A stretch of 24,726 bases of DNA from UBA4615 sp046046245 (lineage in GTDB: Bacteria; Pseudomonadota; Gammaproteobacteria; Burkholderiales; Burkholderiaceae_E). How positions within the stretch are numbered: position 1 is the stretch's first letter; each line of letters starts with the position of its first letter. Shown in pieces: positions 14,677 through 21,292 of the stretch. Both the position numbers and the translations under genes were made by a program. The notes under the pieces were generated by a model. That model made no database searches, was not told where the DNA came from, and saw only the letters and a list, made by a program, of their open reading frames with translations. Location: assembly GCA_046046245.1 (NCBI GenBank), contig JBJOKE010000085.1:1-24726 (forward strand). Reading direction: 5' to 3'.

Positions 14677-15576
14677 ATGATCCGACGCCCCGCCCTGCCC
14701 GCCCGCACCGGTCAGACCACGCTCGCCGCGCTGCTCGCCGCGCTGGCGCTCGCCGGTTGCGCGAGCCTGCGCCCCGAGCCCCCCGGCTGCCCGACCGACG
14801 CCGAGATCGCGGCCACCGCGAAGCGCTACGTGGCGCTCGAGGTGGAGCCGAATCCGCCAGCCGCGATGACGATGGCCGCCGCCGAATGTGCGCGCGACAA
14901 GCTCGTGCGCGCGTTGGGCGCGACGCAGGGCCGGGTCGTCGGCTACAAGGCCGGCCTGACCAACCCCGCGGTCCAGAAGCGCTTCAACGCGAGCGCGCCG
15001 GTTCGCGGCACGCTGTTCGAGCGCGGGATGCTGGCCGACGGCGCCGAACTGCCGGCGAAGTTCGGCGCGCGTCCGCTGTACGAGGCCGACCTGGTCGTCG
15101 AGGTCGCCAGCAGCGCGATCCACGACGCCAGGACGCCCGCGCAGGTGCTCGCGAACCTGCGCAGCGTGCGGCCGTTCATCGAGCTGCCCGACCTGGTCGT
15201 GCAGGACCCGACGAAGCTCGACGGGGCGGGCGTCACCGCGATCAACGTGGGCGCGCGCGCCGGCGTCCTCGGTGCGCCGATCCCGGTGACCGACCCGAGG
15301 CTCGCCGACGCCCTGCGCGACATGACCGTTCGCGTGCTCGACGGCACCGGCAAGGAGCTCTCGCAGGGCAAGGGCTCGGCGATCCTCGAGCACCCGCTGA
15401 ACGCGGTGGCCTGGCTCGCCGACGACCTGAAGCGCGCCGGCATCGTGCTCAGGCCCGGCGATCTGCTGTCGCTCGGCTCGTTCACCCCGCTGACGCCGCC
15501 GCAGACGGGGCAGACCGTCCGCGTGGTCTACGAGGGGCTGCCGGGCAATCCGACCGTGTCGGTGCGGTTCCGCTGA
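14677..15576 (+). CDS. Lipoprotein with 2-keto-4-pentenoate hydratase (MhpD/FAH superfamily)-like domain
   Basis: A 299-residue protein that joins a lipoprotein signal peptide to a hydratase-like fold. Residues 1-28 are an Arg-rich start, a Leu/Ala core and a lipobox ending at Cys28 (LALAGCAS); Ala at +2 predicts the outer membrane. The rest follows the MhpD/hydratase pattern: VVGYKAGLTNPAVQKRF, GTLFERGM, the acidic YEADLVVEVA (E-x-D where cytosolic enzymes usually have E-x-E), RPFIELPDLV, and EHPLNAVAWLADDL with LRPGDLLSLGSFTPL near the end. Cytosolic members hydrate 2-hydroxypentadienoates in aromatic meta-cleavage. An exported lipidated form cannot take part in that pathway directly, so its role is unknown. 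AGGGAG at 14666-14671 lies 5 bases before the ATG. It is convergent with the next gene. Confidence 0.8.
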   Translation: MIRRPALPARTGQTTLAALLAALALAGCASLRPEPPGCPTDAEIAATAKRYVALEVEPNPPAAMTMAAAECARDKLVRALGATQGRVVGYKAGLTNPAVQKRFNASAPVRGTLFERGMLADGAELPAKFGARPLYEADLVVEVASSAIHDARTPAQVLANLRSVRPFIELPDLVVQDPTKLDGAGVTAINVGARAGVLGAPIPVTDPRLADALRDMTVRVLDGTGKELSQGKGSAILEHPLNAVAWLADDLKRAGIVLRPGDLLSLGSFTPLTPPQTGQTVRVVYEGLPGNPTVSVRFR

Positions 15577-15585
15577 CCGGGTCGA

Positions 15586-15607
15586 CGGGCCGTTCCTGCC
15601 CGGCCCG
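15586..15607. terminator. Possible bidirectional hairpin between convergent genes
   Basis: A 7-base perfect stem (CGGGCCG / CGGCCCG) with an 8-base loop lies in the 42-base gap between two convergent stops. Position suits a shared terminator, but there is no T-run on either strand. Confidence 0.4.
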
Positions 15608-15618
15608 AGCGGCCGGGG

Positions 15619-16779
15619 TCAGCCCGGCCCGTCCGCACCCGCGGCCGTCGAGGGCACCAGCGACGGCATCGACCGCGCCCGGCGCTCGAGCCACCATCCC
15701 GCCTGCGGCGGCACCAGCCCGAACGGATCGACGCCCAGCTTCATCGCCGCGTCCATCGGCCAGTTCGGGTTCCACAGCACCTCGCGCGCGAGCGCGATCA
15801 GGTCGGCGTCGCCGTCGCGCAGCACGCGCTCGGCCTGCGCCGGATGGACGATCAGCCCGACCGCCATCGCCCGCACGCCGGCCTCGCGCTGGATCGCGCG
15901 CGCGAACGGCACCTGGTAGCCGTAGCCGATCGGCGCGCTGGAGACCGGCTTCGGCGTGATGCCGCCGGCGCTGCAGTCGATCACGTCGACGCCGAGCGCG
16001 GCCAGCCGCTTCGCGAGCGCGACGCTGTCGGCCGGGGCCCAGCCGGCGTCGTCGTCGACCGAGAGCCGCACGAAGAGCGGCTTGTCGGCCGGCCACGCGG
16101 CCCGGACGCACTCGGCCACCTCGAGCGCGAAGCGCATCCGCTTCTCGGGCGTGCCGCCGTAGGCGTCGTCGCGGCGGTTGGCCTGCGGCGACAGGAACTC
16201 GTGCAGCAGGAAGCCGTGGGCGCCGTGGATCTCGACGACGTCGAAGCCCGCGGCGTGAGCGCGCCGCGTGGCCGCGCCCCAGGCCTCGATCACGTCGTGG
16301 ATCTCGGCGACGGTGAGCGCCCGAGGGACCGGCGACGCGTCGTCGGCGGCGAGCGCGCTCGGCGCGACCAGCTCCCAGGCGTCCCAGTCGGCGACGCGGG
16401 CGGTCGCCTGTGCGAGCGGGCGCCCGCCCTCCCAGGGCCGGCCGACGCGGGCCTTGCGACCCGAGTGGCCGAGCTGGATCCCGCAGGCCGACCCGCTGGC
16501 GTGCACGAGATCGACGATGCGGGCCAGGCCTGGCACGAACGCGTCGTCCCACAGGCCGAGGTCGCCGACCGTGCCGCAGCCGCGGCGCTCGACCTTCGTC
16601 GACTCGACCATCACCAGCCCCGCGCCGCCCGCGGCGAAGCGGCCGGCGTTCATCAGGTGCCAGTCGGTGGCGTGGCCGTCGTGCGCCGAGTACTGGTGCA
16701 TCGGCGCGACGACGATCCGGTTCTTCAGCGCGAGCCCGCGCAGCGCGAGCGGAGTGAACAGCAGCGGGGAGGACGGCAT
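15619..16779 (-). CDS. NADH:flavin oxidoreductase, old yellow enzyme family (YqjM/NamA-like)
   Basis: A 386-residue FMN-dependent TIM-barrel ene-reductase of the YqjM-like class, expected to reduce activated C=C bonds using NAD(P)H in the cytosol. The N-terminus SPLLFTPLALRGLALKNRIV is standard. The substrate-binding His pair is in EIHGAHGFLLHEFLSP, followed by NRRDDAYGG. Phosphate/FMN contacts are in the C-terminal region (MAVGLI ... ALAREVLWNPNWPM). Departures from the class consensus are PMHQYSA, with His28 where a redox-sensitive Cys is usual, MNAG in place of the common HYG-type sequence, and HSGRK for HAGRK. It is downstream of senC on the same strand, but 89 bases and two hairpins separate them, so it is probably not part of that operon. 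The physiological substrate is unknown. Confidence 0.88.
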   Translation of the reverse strand: MPSSPLLFTPLALRGLALKNRIVVAPMHQYSAHDGHATDWHLMNAGRFAAGGAGLVMVESTKVERRGCGTVGDLGLWDDAFVPGLARIVDLVHASGSACGIQLGHSGRKARVGRPWEGGRPLAQATARVADWDAWELVAPSALAADDASPVPRALTVAEIHDVIEAWGAATRRAHAAGFDVVEIHGAHGFLLHEFLSPQANRRDDAYGGTPEKRMRFALEVAECVRAAWPADKPLFVRLSVDDDAGWAPADSVALAKRLAALGVDVIDCSAGGITPKPVSSAPIGYGYQVPFARAIQREAGVRAMAVGLIVHPAQAERVLRDGDADLIALAREVLWNPNWPMDAAMKLGVDPFGLVPPQAGWWLERRARSMPSLVPSTAAGADGPG

Positions 16780-16803
16780 GGCGGGCCCGGACGGTCGGCG
16801 GAG

Positions 16804-16845
16804 CCCGCATTCTGCGGGTGTCGCCACGCGGGCCGAGGCCCGCGT
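16804..16845. terminator. Two tandem inverted repeats between senC and the oxidoreductase gene
   Basis: Going leftward from the senC stop, the first repeat is a 9-base perfect stem (ACGCGGGCC / GGCCCGCGT, 2-base spacer, 16826-16845). The second is a 6-base stem with a 3-base loop (CCCGCA / TGCGGG, 16804-16818). They fill the 89-base gap. Neither is followed by a T-run. They plausibly end or attenuate senBC transcription; a protein-binding palindrome is an alternative for the 20-base element. Confidence 0.4.
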
Positions 16846-16868
16846 TCCACCCGGCGCGCCGTCCCCCG

Positions 16869-17930
16869 TCAGGCCGAGACCTCGACCGCCGGCTCGCCGT
16901 CGGCGAGCGCGCCGATCACGGCCGCCTGCTCGAATCCGTCGCGCCGGAACGCCGCGAGCACCGCGTCGACCGACTCGGGCGCGCAGGCGACCAGCAGGCC
17001 GCCGCTGGTCTGCGGGTCGGTCAGCAGCGCGCGCTCGAGCTCGCCCACGCCCGCGCCCAGACGCACGTCGTGGCCGTAGCCGGCCCAGTTGCGCCCCGAC
17101 GCGCCGGTCAGGAACCCGCGCTCGGCGAGCCCGCGCACGCCCTCGAGCAGCGGGACCTTCGGCCAGTCGATCCGCGCGACCAGGCGCGCGCCGCGCGCGA
17201 GCTCGAGCGTGTGGCCGAGCAGGCCGAAGCCGGTGATGTCGGTCAGCGCGTGGACGCCGGGCAGGTCGGCGAGCACGCGGCCCGGGGTGTTGAGCTTGGT
17301 CGTCGCCGCGATCATCGCCGCGTAGCCCTCGGCCGAGATCTGCTCCTTCTTCAGCGCGGCCGACATCACGCCCACGCCGATCGGCTTGCCCAGCACCAGC
17401 ACGTCGCCGGCGCGCGCGCCCGAGTTGCGCTTGACCTTGTCGGGGTGGACCAGGCCCATCACCACCAGCCCGTAGATCGGCTCGACCGAGTCGATCGTGT
17501 GGCCGCCGGCGATCGGGATCCCCGCCGCCGCGCAGACCGATTCGCCGCCGGCGAGGATGCGGCCGATGGTCTCGACCGGCAGCTTGTCGATCGGCATGCC
17601 GACCAGGGCCAGCGCCATGATCGGCGTGCCGCCCATCGCGTAGACGTCGGAGATGGCGTTGGTCGCGGCGATGCGGCCGAAGTCGTACGGGTCGTCGACG
17701 ATCGGCATGAAGAAGTCGGTCGTCGCGATCAGCGCCTGCGTGTCGTTGAGCCTGTAGACCGCGGCGTCGTCGGCGGTCTCGATGCCCACCAGCAGCTGCG
17801 GCGGCACCGGCATCTTCGCCGTGTCCTTGAGGATGTCGGCGAGCACGCCGGGCGCGATCTTGCAGCCGCAGCCGCCGCCGTGGGAGAAAGAGGTCAGGCG
17901 GATCGGGCCGGGAGTGACGGGTGCGTTCAT
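16869..17930 (-). CDS. senC: Selenophosphate synthase (SelD; SenC of the selenoneine cluster)
   Basis: This enzyme makes selenophosphate from selenide and ATP. The 353 residues compare with 347 in E. coli SelD. The flexible active-site loop SHGGGCGCK is at residues 16-24; Cys21 and Lys24 match the catalytic Cys17 and Lys20 of E. coli, so it is a Cys form rather than a selenocysteine form. ATTDFFMPIVDDPYDFGRIA (metal and ATP site), GGHTIDSVEPIYGL and ITGFGLLGHTLELARGA follow. Its ATG overlaps the senB stop by four bases (ATGA), indicating translational coupling and a joint function. No selA, selB, tRNA-Sec or mnmH (selU) lies nearby, which ties this copy to selenoneine. In genomes with a single selD the same protein could also supply selenouridine or selenocysteine. 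The enzyme is certain; the name senC rests on context. Confidence 0.93.
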   Translation of the reverse strand: MNAPVTPGPIRLTSFSHGGGCGCKIAPGVLADILKDTAKMPVPPQLLVGIETADDAAVYRLNDTQALIATTDFFMPIVDDPYDFGRIAATNAISDVYAMGGTPIMALALVGMPIDKLPVETIGRILAGGESVCAAAGIPIAGGHTIDSVEPIYGLVVMGLVHPDKVKRNSGARAGDVLVLGKPIGVGVMSAALKKEQISAEGYAAMIAATTKLNTPGRVLADLPGVHALTDITGFGLLGHTLELARGARLVARIDWPKVPLLEGVRGLAERGFLTGASGRNWAGYGHDVRLGAGVGELERALLTDPQTSGGLLVACAPESVDAVLAAFRRDGFEQAAVIGALADGEPAVEVSA

Positions 17931-18925
17931 GCGGGACTCCGTGGGGGTCGGTCGAGCAGAGTATGGACGAGCGCGCGGACGGCCTCGCGCTCGCGCGCGG
18001 GGGCGAACCGCGGAGCGAGCGCGGCGCAGCGCGCACGCAGCCCGGCCGCGAAGGCCTCCTCGCGCAGGCAGCGGTCCACGAGCGCGGCGAGCGCGGCGTC
18101 GTCGCCGGGCGGGAAATAGGCGGGCCAGTCCTCGCCGAGCAGGCCGACCGAGCCGTCGATCCGCGACGCGAGCACCGGCGTGCCGCTCGTCACCGCCTCG
18201 ATCGCGACGTTCGCACCGCCCTCCATCACCGAGGGCAGCAGCAGCAGCCGGCCGCGGGCGATCAGCCGACGCGCCTCGCCGTGGGGCAGCGGACCGCGGC
18301 GCTCGATCCGCGGGTCGGCGGCGGCCGCGGCGTCGAACGCCGCGCCGCAGGCGACATCGGCCACGCCGCCCGCGTGGACCAGGCGCAGCCGCGGGTCGGA
18401 CAGCCGCGCGAGCGCACGGGCCGCGGTGAGCGGATCCTTCTCGGGGCGCAGGTGCCCGACCAGCAGCAGGTCGAGGGTCCGGCGTCGCGGCGGCAGCGGA
18501 CGGCGCACGGCCGCCGACTGGACGATCACCGTGGCACGGGCCCGCAGGTCCGCGGGCAGCGCGTCGGCGCCGCGGTCGTTCAGCACGACGATCCGGTCCG
18601 CCAGCCGCAGCGAGCGCTGCGCGTCGGCATCGGCGGCGATGTCGCGGTAGAGGTCGGTACCGGTCATCACCAGCGCGACCGGTCTGCCCGTCGCCGCGAA
18701 GCGCGCGAGCGGCGCGGCCGAGCGCCGTGCGTGCAGCGCGATCATCGCGTCGGGCGCCGCCGAAGGGTCGCCGCCGAAGCCGTCGGACGGTCTCCAGTCG
18801 GTCCGGACCTCGACCCGATGGCCGGCCGCGAGGAACGCCGACCAGCGGCGTGCCGTATGCCAGTTCCCGTTGTTGGCAGCCGCCAGCGCCGGTGAGATGA
18901 TCGTGAGATTGGGAGGGGCGACCAC
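17927..18925 (-). CDS. senB: Selenosugar synthase SenB (glycosyltransferase family 4-like)
   Basis: In the described pathway SenB makes a 1-seleno-sugar from selenophosphate and a UDP-N-acetylhexosamine. The protein has 332 residues from GTG 18925. It opens with the strand LTIISPALAAANNGNWHTAR; the NNGNW segment is typical of this family. VMTGTDLYRDI and the linker strand LDLLLVGHLRPEKDPLTAARA follow. The GT-B donor-site motif E-x7-E is at Glu235 and Glu243 (EGGANVAIE), then GTPVLASRIDGSVGLLGE. Glycosyltransferase next to selD is otherwise unexplained, and the divergent EgtB-like gene completes the set. The start is uncertain: ATG codons at 18997 and 19012 are in frame but add a low-complexity extension and leave 13 bases or overlap with senA. 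No clear Shine-Dalgarno precedes any of them. Confidence 0.87.
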   Translation of the reverse strand: MVAPPNLTIISPALAAANNGNWHTARRWSAFLAAGHRVEVRTDWRPSDGFGGDPSAAPDAMIALHARRSAAPLARFAATGRPVALVMTGTDLYRDIAADADAQRSLRLADRIVVLNDRGADALPADLRARATVIVQSAAVRRPLPPRRRTLDLLLVGHLRPEKDPLTAARALARLSDPRLRLVHAGGVADVACGAAFDAAAAADPRIERRGPLPHGEARRLIARGRLLLLPSVMEGGANVAIEAVTSGTPVLASRIDGSVGLLGEDWPAYFPPGDDAALAALVDRCLREEAFAAGLRARCAALAPRFAPAREREAVRALVHTLLDRPPRSPA

Positions 18926-19010
18926 GGCGAACTTCGGGCGGATGCGTCCTGGGCCGGAACCGGTCGCCGTCGACGATGCGGGCGAGGCGTCTGGCATGGG
19001 AGCGTCGGGC
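18926..19010. promoter_or_regulatory. Divergent control region between senB and senA
   Basis: With the starts chosen here, 85 bases separate the two genes. It must hold the senA promoter and probably the senBC promoter. I see only GGGAG at 18998-19002, 8 bases before the senA ATG at 19011, which supports that start, and a weak -10-like GACGAT at 18972-18977. No clear -35 or operator palindrome is visible. Confidence 0.4.
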
Positions 19011-20168
19011 ATGAGGCGGGCCGATCGCGAGGCGCTCGGCGACGCCCTGCGACGCGTGCGCCATTCTACGCGGCAACTGGTGTCCACCCTCGAGCCCGCA
19101 CAGCGCATCGTTCCGGCCCTGCACGTCCTGAATCCGCCGGTCTGGGAATACGGCCACGTCGGCTGGTTCCAGGAGCGCTGGTGCCTGCGGCGCGGGCCCG
19201 CCGGCCGGATGCACCCGCCGTCACGGTTCGCCGATGCGGATCGGCTCTTCGATGCGTCGGCGGTGCCGCACGAGGAGCGCGGCCTGCTCGAGCTGCCGTC
19301 GCTCGCGGCGCTCGACGCCTGGATGGAGGACGTGCTGCGCGAGACGCTCGCGCGGCTGGAGATCGAGTCGGATGACGACGCCGGCCTGTACTTCCATCGG
19401 CTGGCGTTCTTCCACGAGGCCTTCCACGTCGAGGCGATGGCGATGGCGCGGCAGGTGCTCGGACTGCCCCAGCCCGGCCCGGAGTTCGATCCCCCGCCGC
19501 AGATGACGCTGAGCGCCGACGTCCGCGTGCCCGGCGCCGATGTCATGATCGGCTCGCCGCGCGAGGACGGCTTCGCGTTCGACACCGAGCAGCCCGCGCA
19601 TCCGGTCCGCATCGAGCCCTTCGAGATCTCGCTGCAGCCGGTGACCAATGCCGAGTTCCTGCAGTTCGTCGAGGACGGCGGCTACCATCGCGCGCGGCTC
19701 TGGCCGCGCGGCGCCTATGCGCAGCTCGGCGCGAGCGGCCGCACCTGCCCGGCGAACTGGCGACGGGTCGGGGAACGCTGGCAGATGCGCTGGTTCGACC
19801 GCTGGATCCCGCTGGATCCGTTCTCGCCGGTGGTCAACGTCGACGCCTTCGAGGCCGAGGCGTGGTGCACCTGGGCGAACCGGCGGCTGCCGACCGAGGC
19901 GGAGTGGGAGCACGCCGCAGCCACGGTCGACGGCTTCGACTGGGGCGACTCGGTCTGGGAATGGACCTCGTCGCCCTTCGTGCCCTTCGAGGGCTTCGAG
20001 CCGGGACCGTATCGCGACCACGCCGAACCGGGGTTCCGGTCGCAGCGCGTCGTGCGCGGCGGCTCGTTCGCCACGCCGCGCGACCTGGTCGACAAGCGGC
20101 TGCGCAACGTCCTGCGGCCCGACCGGCACGATGCCTTCACCGGCTTCCGGAGCTGCGCGCCGCGCTGA
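19011..20168 (+). CDS. senA: Selenoneine synthase SenA (EgtB-like DinB/FGE non-heme iron protein)
   Basis: SenA joins the SenB selenosugar to hercynine with O2 at a mononuclear iron centre, forming the C-Se bond of selenoneine. The 385-residue chain has the EgtB architecture. An N-terminal DinB-like helical domain carries three candidate iron ligands: His49 (WEYGHVGWF), His135 and His139 (HEAFHVE). The C-terminal FGE-sulfatase domain includes MIGSPREDGFAFDTE, ISLQPVTNAEF, RLPTEAEWEHAA, GDSVWEWTSSPF and the ending NVLRPDRHDAFTGFRSCA. The wording VWEWTSSPF...YRDH and FTGFRSC suggests the SenA branch rather than the ergothioneine EgtB branch; the divergent senBC pair is the stronger argument. 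A true EgtB is the alternative. ATG 19011 has GGGAG 8 bases upstream; ATG 18996 would add five residues. No egtD is in the window. Confidence 0.87.
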   Translation: MRRADREALGDALRRVRHSTRQLVSTLEPAQRIVPALHVLNPPVWEYGHVGWFQERWCLRRGPAGRMHPPSRFADADRLFDASAVPHEERGLLELPSLAALDAWMEDVLRETLARLEIESDDDAGLYFHRLAFFHEAFHVEAMAMARQVLGLPQPGPEFDPPPQMTLSADVRVPGADVMIGSPREDGFAFDTEQPAHPVRIEPFEISLQPVTNAEFLQFVEDGGYHRARLWPRGAYAQLGASGRTCPANWRRVGERWQMRWFDRWIPLDPFSPVVNVDAFEAEAWCTWANRRLPTEAEWEHAAATVDGFDWGDSVWEWTSSPFVPFEGFEPGPYRDHAEPGFRSQRVVRGGSFATPRDLVDKRLRNVLRPDRHDAFTGFRSCAPR

Positions 20169-20220
20169 CGGTGCCCGCCGCGCGGCCCCCGGGCCGCCGC
20201 GGCCGCCGGCCGCCCTTGGC

Positions 20221-20226
20221 TACACT
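20221..20226 (+). promoter_or_regulatory. -10 box (TACACT) adjoining the hydrolase start codon
   Basis: TACACT ends 6 bases before the ATG at 20233. A start 6-7 bases after the hexamer would coincide with the ATG, so the transcript could be leaderless. No Shine-Dalgarno precedes the ATG, consistent with this. No clear -35 is visible in the all-G/C sequence upstream. Confidence 0.4.
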
Positions 20227-20232
20227 GCGCCG

Positions 20233-21141
20233 ATGCACGTCGACCTGCCCTCCGGGATCCGCATCGAATACGAGTCCCACGGCCCGGCTGCCGCACCGAC
20301 GATCCTCCTCGTCATGGGCCTGGGCATGCAGCTGATCGCCTGGCCGCCGGCCTTCGTGGACGGGCTCGTCGGGCGCGGCTGGCGGGTGCTGCGCTTCGAC
20401 AACCGCGACGCCGGGCTGTCGTCGCGGGTGCCGGGCCGCGGGGCGCGGACCGACCTGCGCGCGGCGATGGTCCGCGCCATGCTGCGGATGCGGGTGAACC
20501 CGCCCTACACGCTCGACGAGATGGCGCGGGACGCGATCGGGCTGATGGATGCGCTCGACATCGCGCGGGCACACGTGGTCGGCGTCTCGATGGGCGGCAT
20601 GATCGGCCAGGTGCTGGCCGCGGGCTTCCCCGACCGGGTCGCGTCGCTCGCATCGGTGATGTCCTCGAGCGGCGCGCTGCGCTTCGCCTTCCACTGGTCG
20701 CCCGCCACCCGCGCGCTGATGACCCCGCCGCCGAAGGGCGCCGACGAGGCCATGATGCTGGAGCACGTCGAGCGCCTGTGGATGCTGATCGGTAGCCCGG
20801 GCATGCAGCCGCCGCGCGAACAGCTGCGCGAGCGGCTCCGCACGTCGATGCGCCGCGGCTACAACCCGGCGGGCGTGCAGCGGCAGCTGCTCGCGATCAT
20901 GGCGAGCGGCGATCGCAGGCCGCTGCTGCGGCGGATCGTCGCACCGACGCTGGTGATGCACGGCGAGCAGGATCCGCTGGTGCCGATCGGCGCCGGCCGA
21001 GACACCGCGGCGAACGTGGCCGGCGCGCGCTTCGTCGCGATCCCCGGGATGGGCCACGACCTGCCCGAGCCGCTGCTGCCCAGGCTGGTCGACGAGATCG
21101 ACGCGCACTGCCGCGCCGCGGGGGCCCGCGCCGCGGCGTGA
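20233..21141 (+). CDS. Alpha/beta-fold hydrolase
   Basis: A 302-residue cytosolic hydrolase of the esterase/haloperoxidase-like alpha/beta superfamily. The nucleophile elbow GVSMGG places Ser119. Asp247 (HGEQDPLVP) and His275 (GMGHDLPE) complete the triad. The oxyanion-loop region reads VMGLGMQLIAW instead of the more common HGxG, as in a group of aclacinomycin-methylesterase-like proteins. FDNRDAGLSS after strand 4 is also typical of that group. It has no signal peptide. It follows senA by 64 bases on the same strand but has its own -10 box, so a part in selenium metabolism is not implied. Substrate unknown. Confidence 0.87.
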   Translation: MHVDLPSGIRIEYESHGPAAAPTILLVMGLGMQLIAWPPAFVDGLVGRGWRVLRFDNRDAGLSSRVPGRGARTDLRAAMVRAMLRMRVNPPYTLDEMARDAIGLMDALDIARAHVVGVSMGGMIGQVLAAGFPDRVASLASVMSSSGALRFAFHWSPATRALMTPPPKGADEAMMLEHVERLWMLIGSPGMQPPREQLRERLRTSMRRGYNPAGVQRQLLAIMASGDRRPLLRRIVAPTLVMHGEQDPLVPIGAGRDTAANVAGARFVAIPGMGHDLPEPLLPRLVDEIDAHCRAAGARAAA

Positions 21142-21142
21142 A

Positions 21143-21172
21143 CGTCGGGCGGCTTCGCCCCACGGCCCGACG
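21143..21172 (+). terminator. Hairpin directly after the hydrolase stop codon
   Basis: An 8-base perfect stem (CGTCGGGC / GCCCGACG) begins two bases after the stop; its loop contains a small GGC-TTC-GCC hairpin. There is no T-run, so termination would be Rho-assisted or the hairpin may only stabilise the 3' end. Confidence 0.4.
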
Positions 21173-21214
21173 GCACGGGACGCCCGGCACGCGCAAGGGT
21201 CTTGGTCGGCCCCG

Positions 21215-21220
21215 TATCAT
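21215..21220 (+). promoter_or_regulatory. Possible -10 box (TATCAT) of the ABC transporter operon
   Basis: TATCAT lies 72 bases before the ATG at 21293, in the only A/T-containing part of the 151-base gap. No convincing -35 is found 16-18 bases upstream. The long leader that follows is strongly C/G-rich. Confidence 0.35.
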
Positions 21221-21292
21221 TGCAGGCCCGGCCCGGCCCCCCCGCTCCCCCAGCGCGCGTCCGGCCCGGCGTTCCCAACGGAGTCCGCCTTC

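Noticed and set aside
16869..17930. Selenocysteine (in-frame TGA) or SECIS element in the selenophosphate synthase
   Set aside because: The active-site position is an ordinary Cys codon and the frame has no internal TGA.
18870..19010. N-terminal extension of senA from ATG 18870
   Set aside because: It would overlap the conserved SenB N-terminus (SPALAAANNGNW) on the other strand, and the added residues have no family similarity. ATG 19011 has a ribosome site.
17927..19648. 573-codon minus-strand frame extending senB upstream through senA
   Set aside because: Only the part after about 18925 resembles a protein family. The upstream part is antisense to the conserved SenA DinB domain and is Ser/Arg-rich without motifs.
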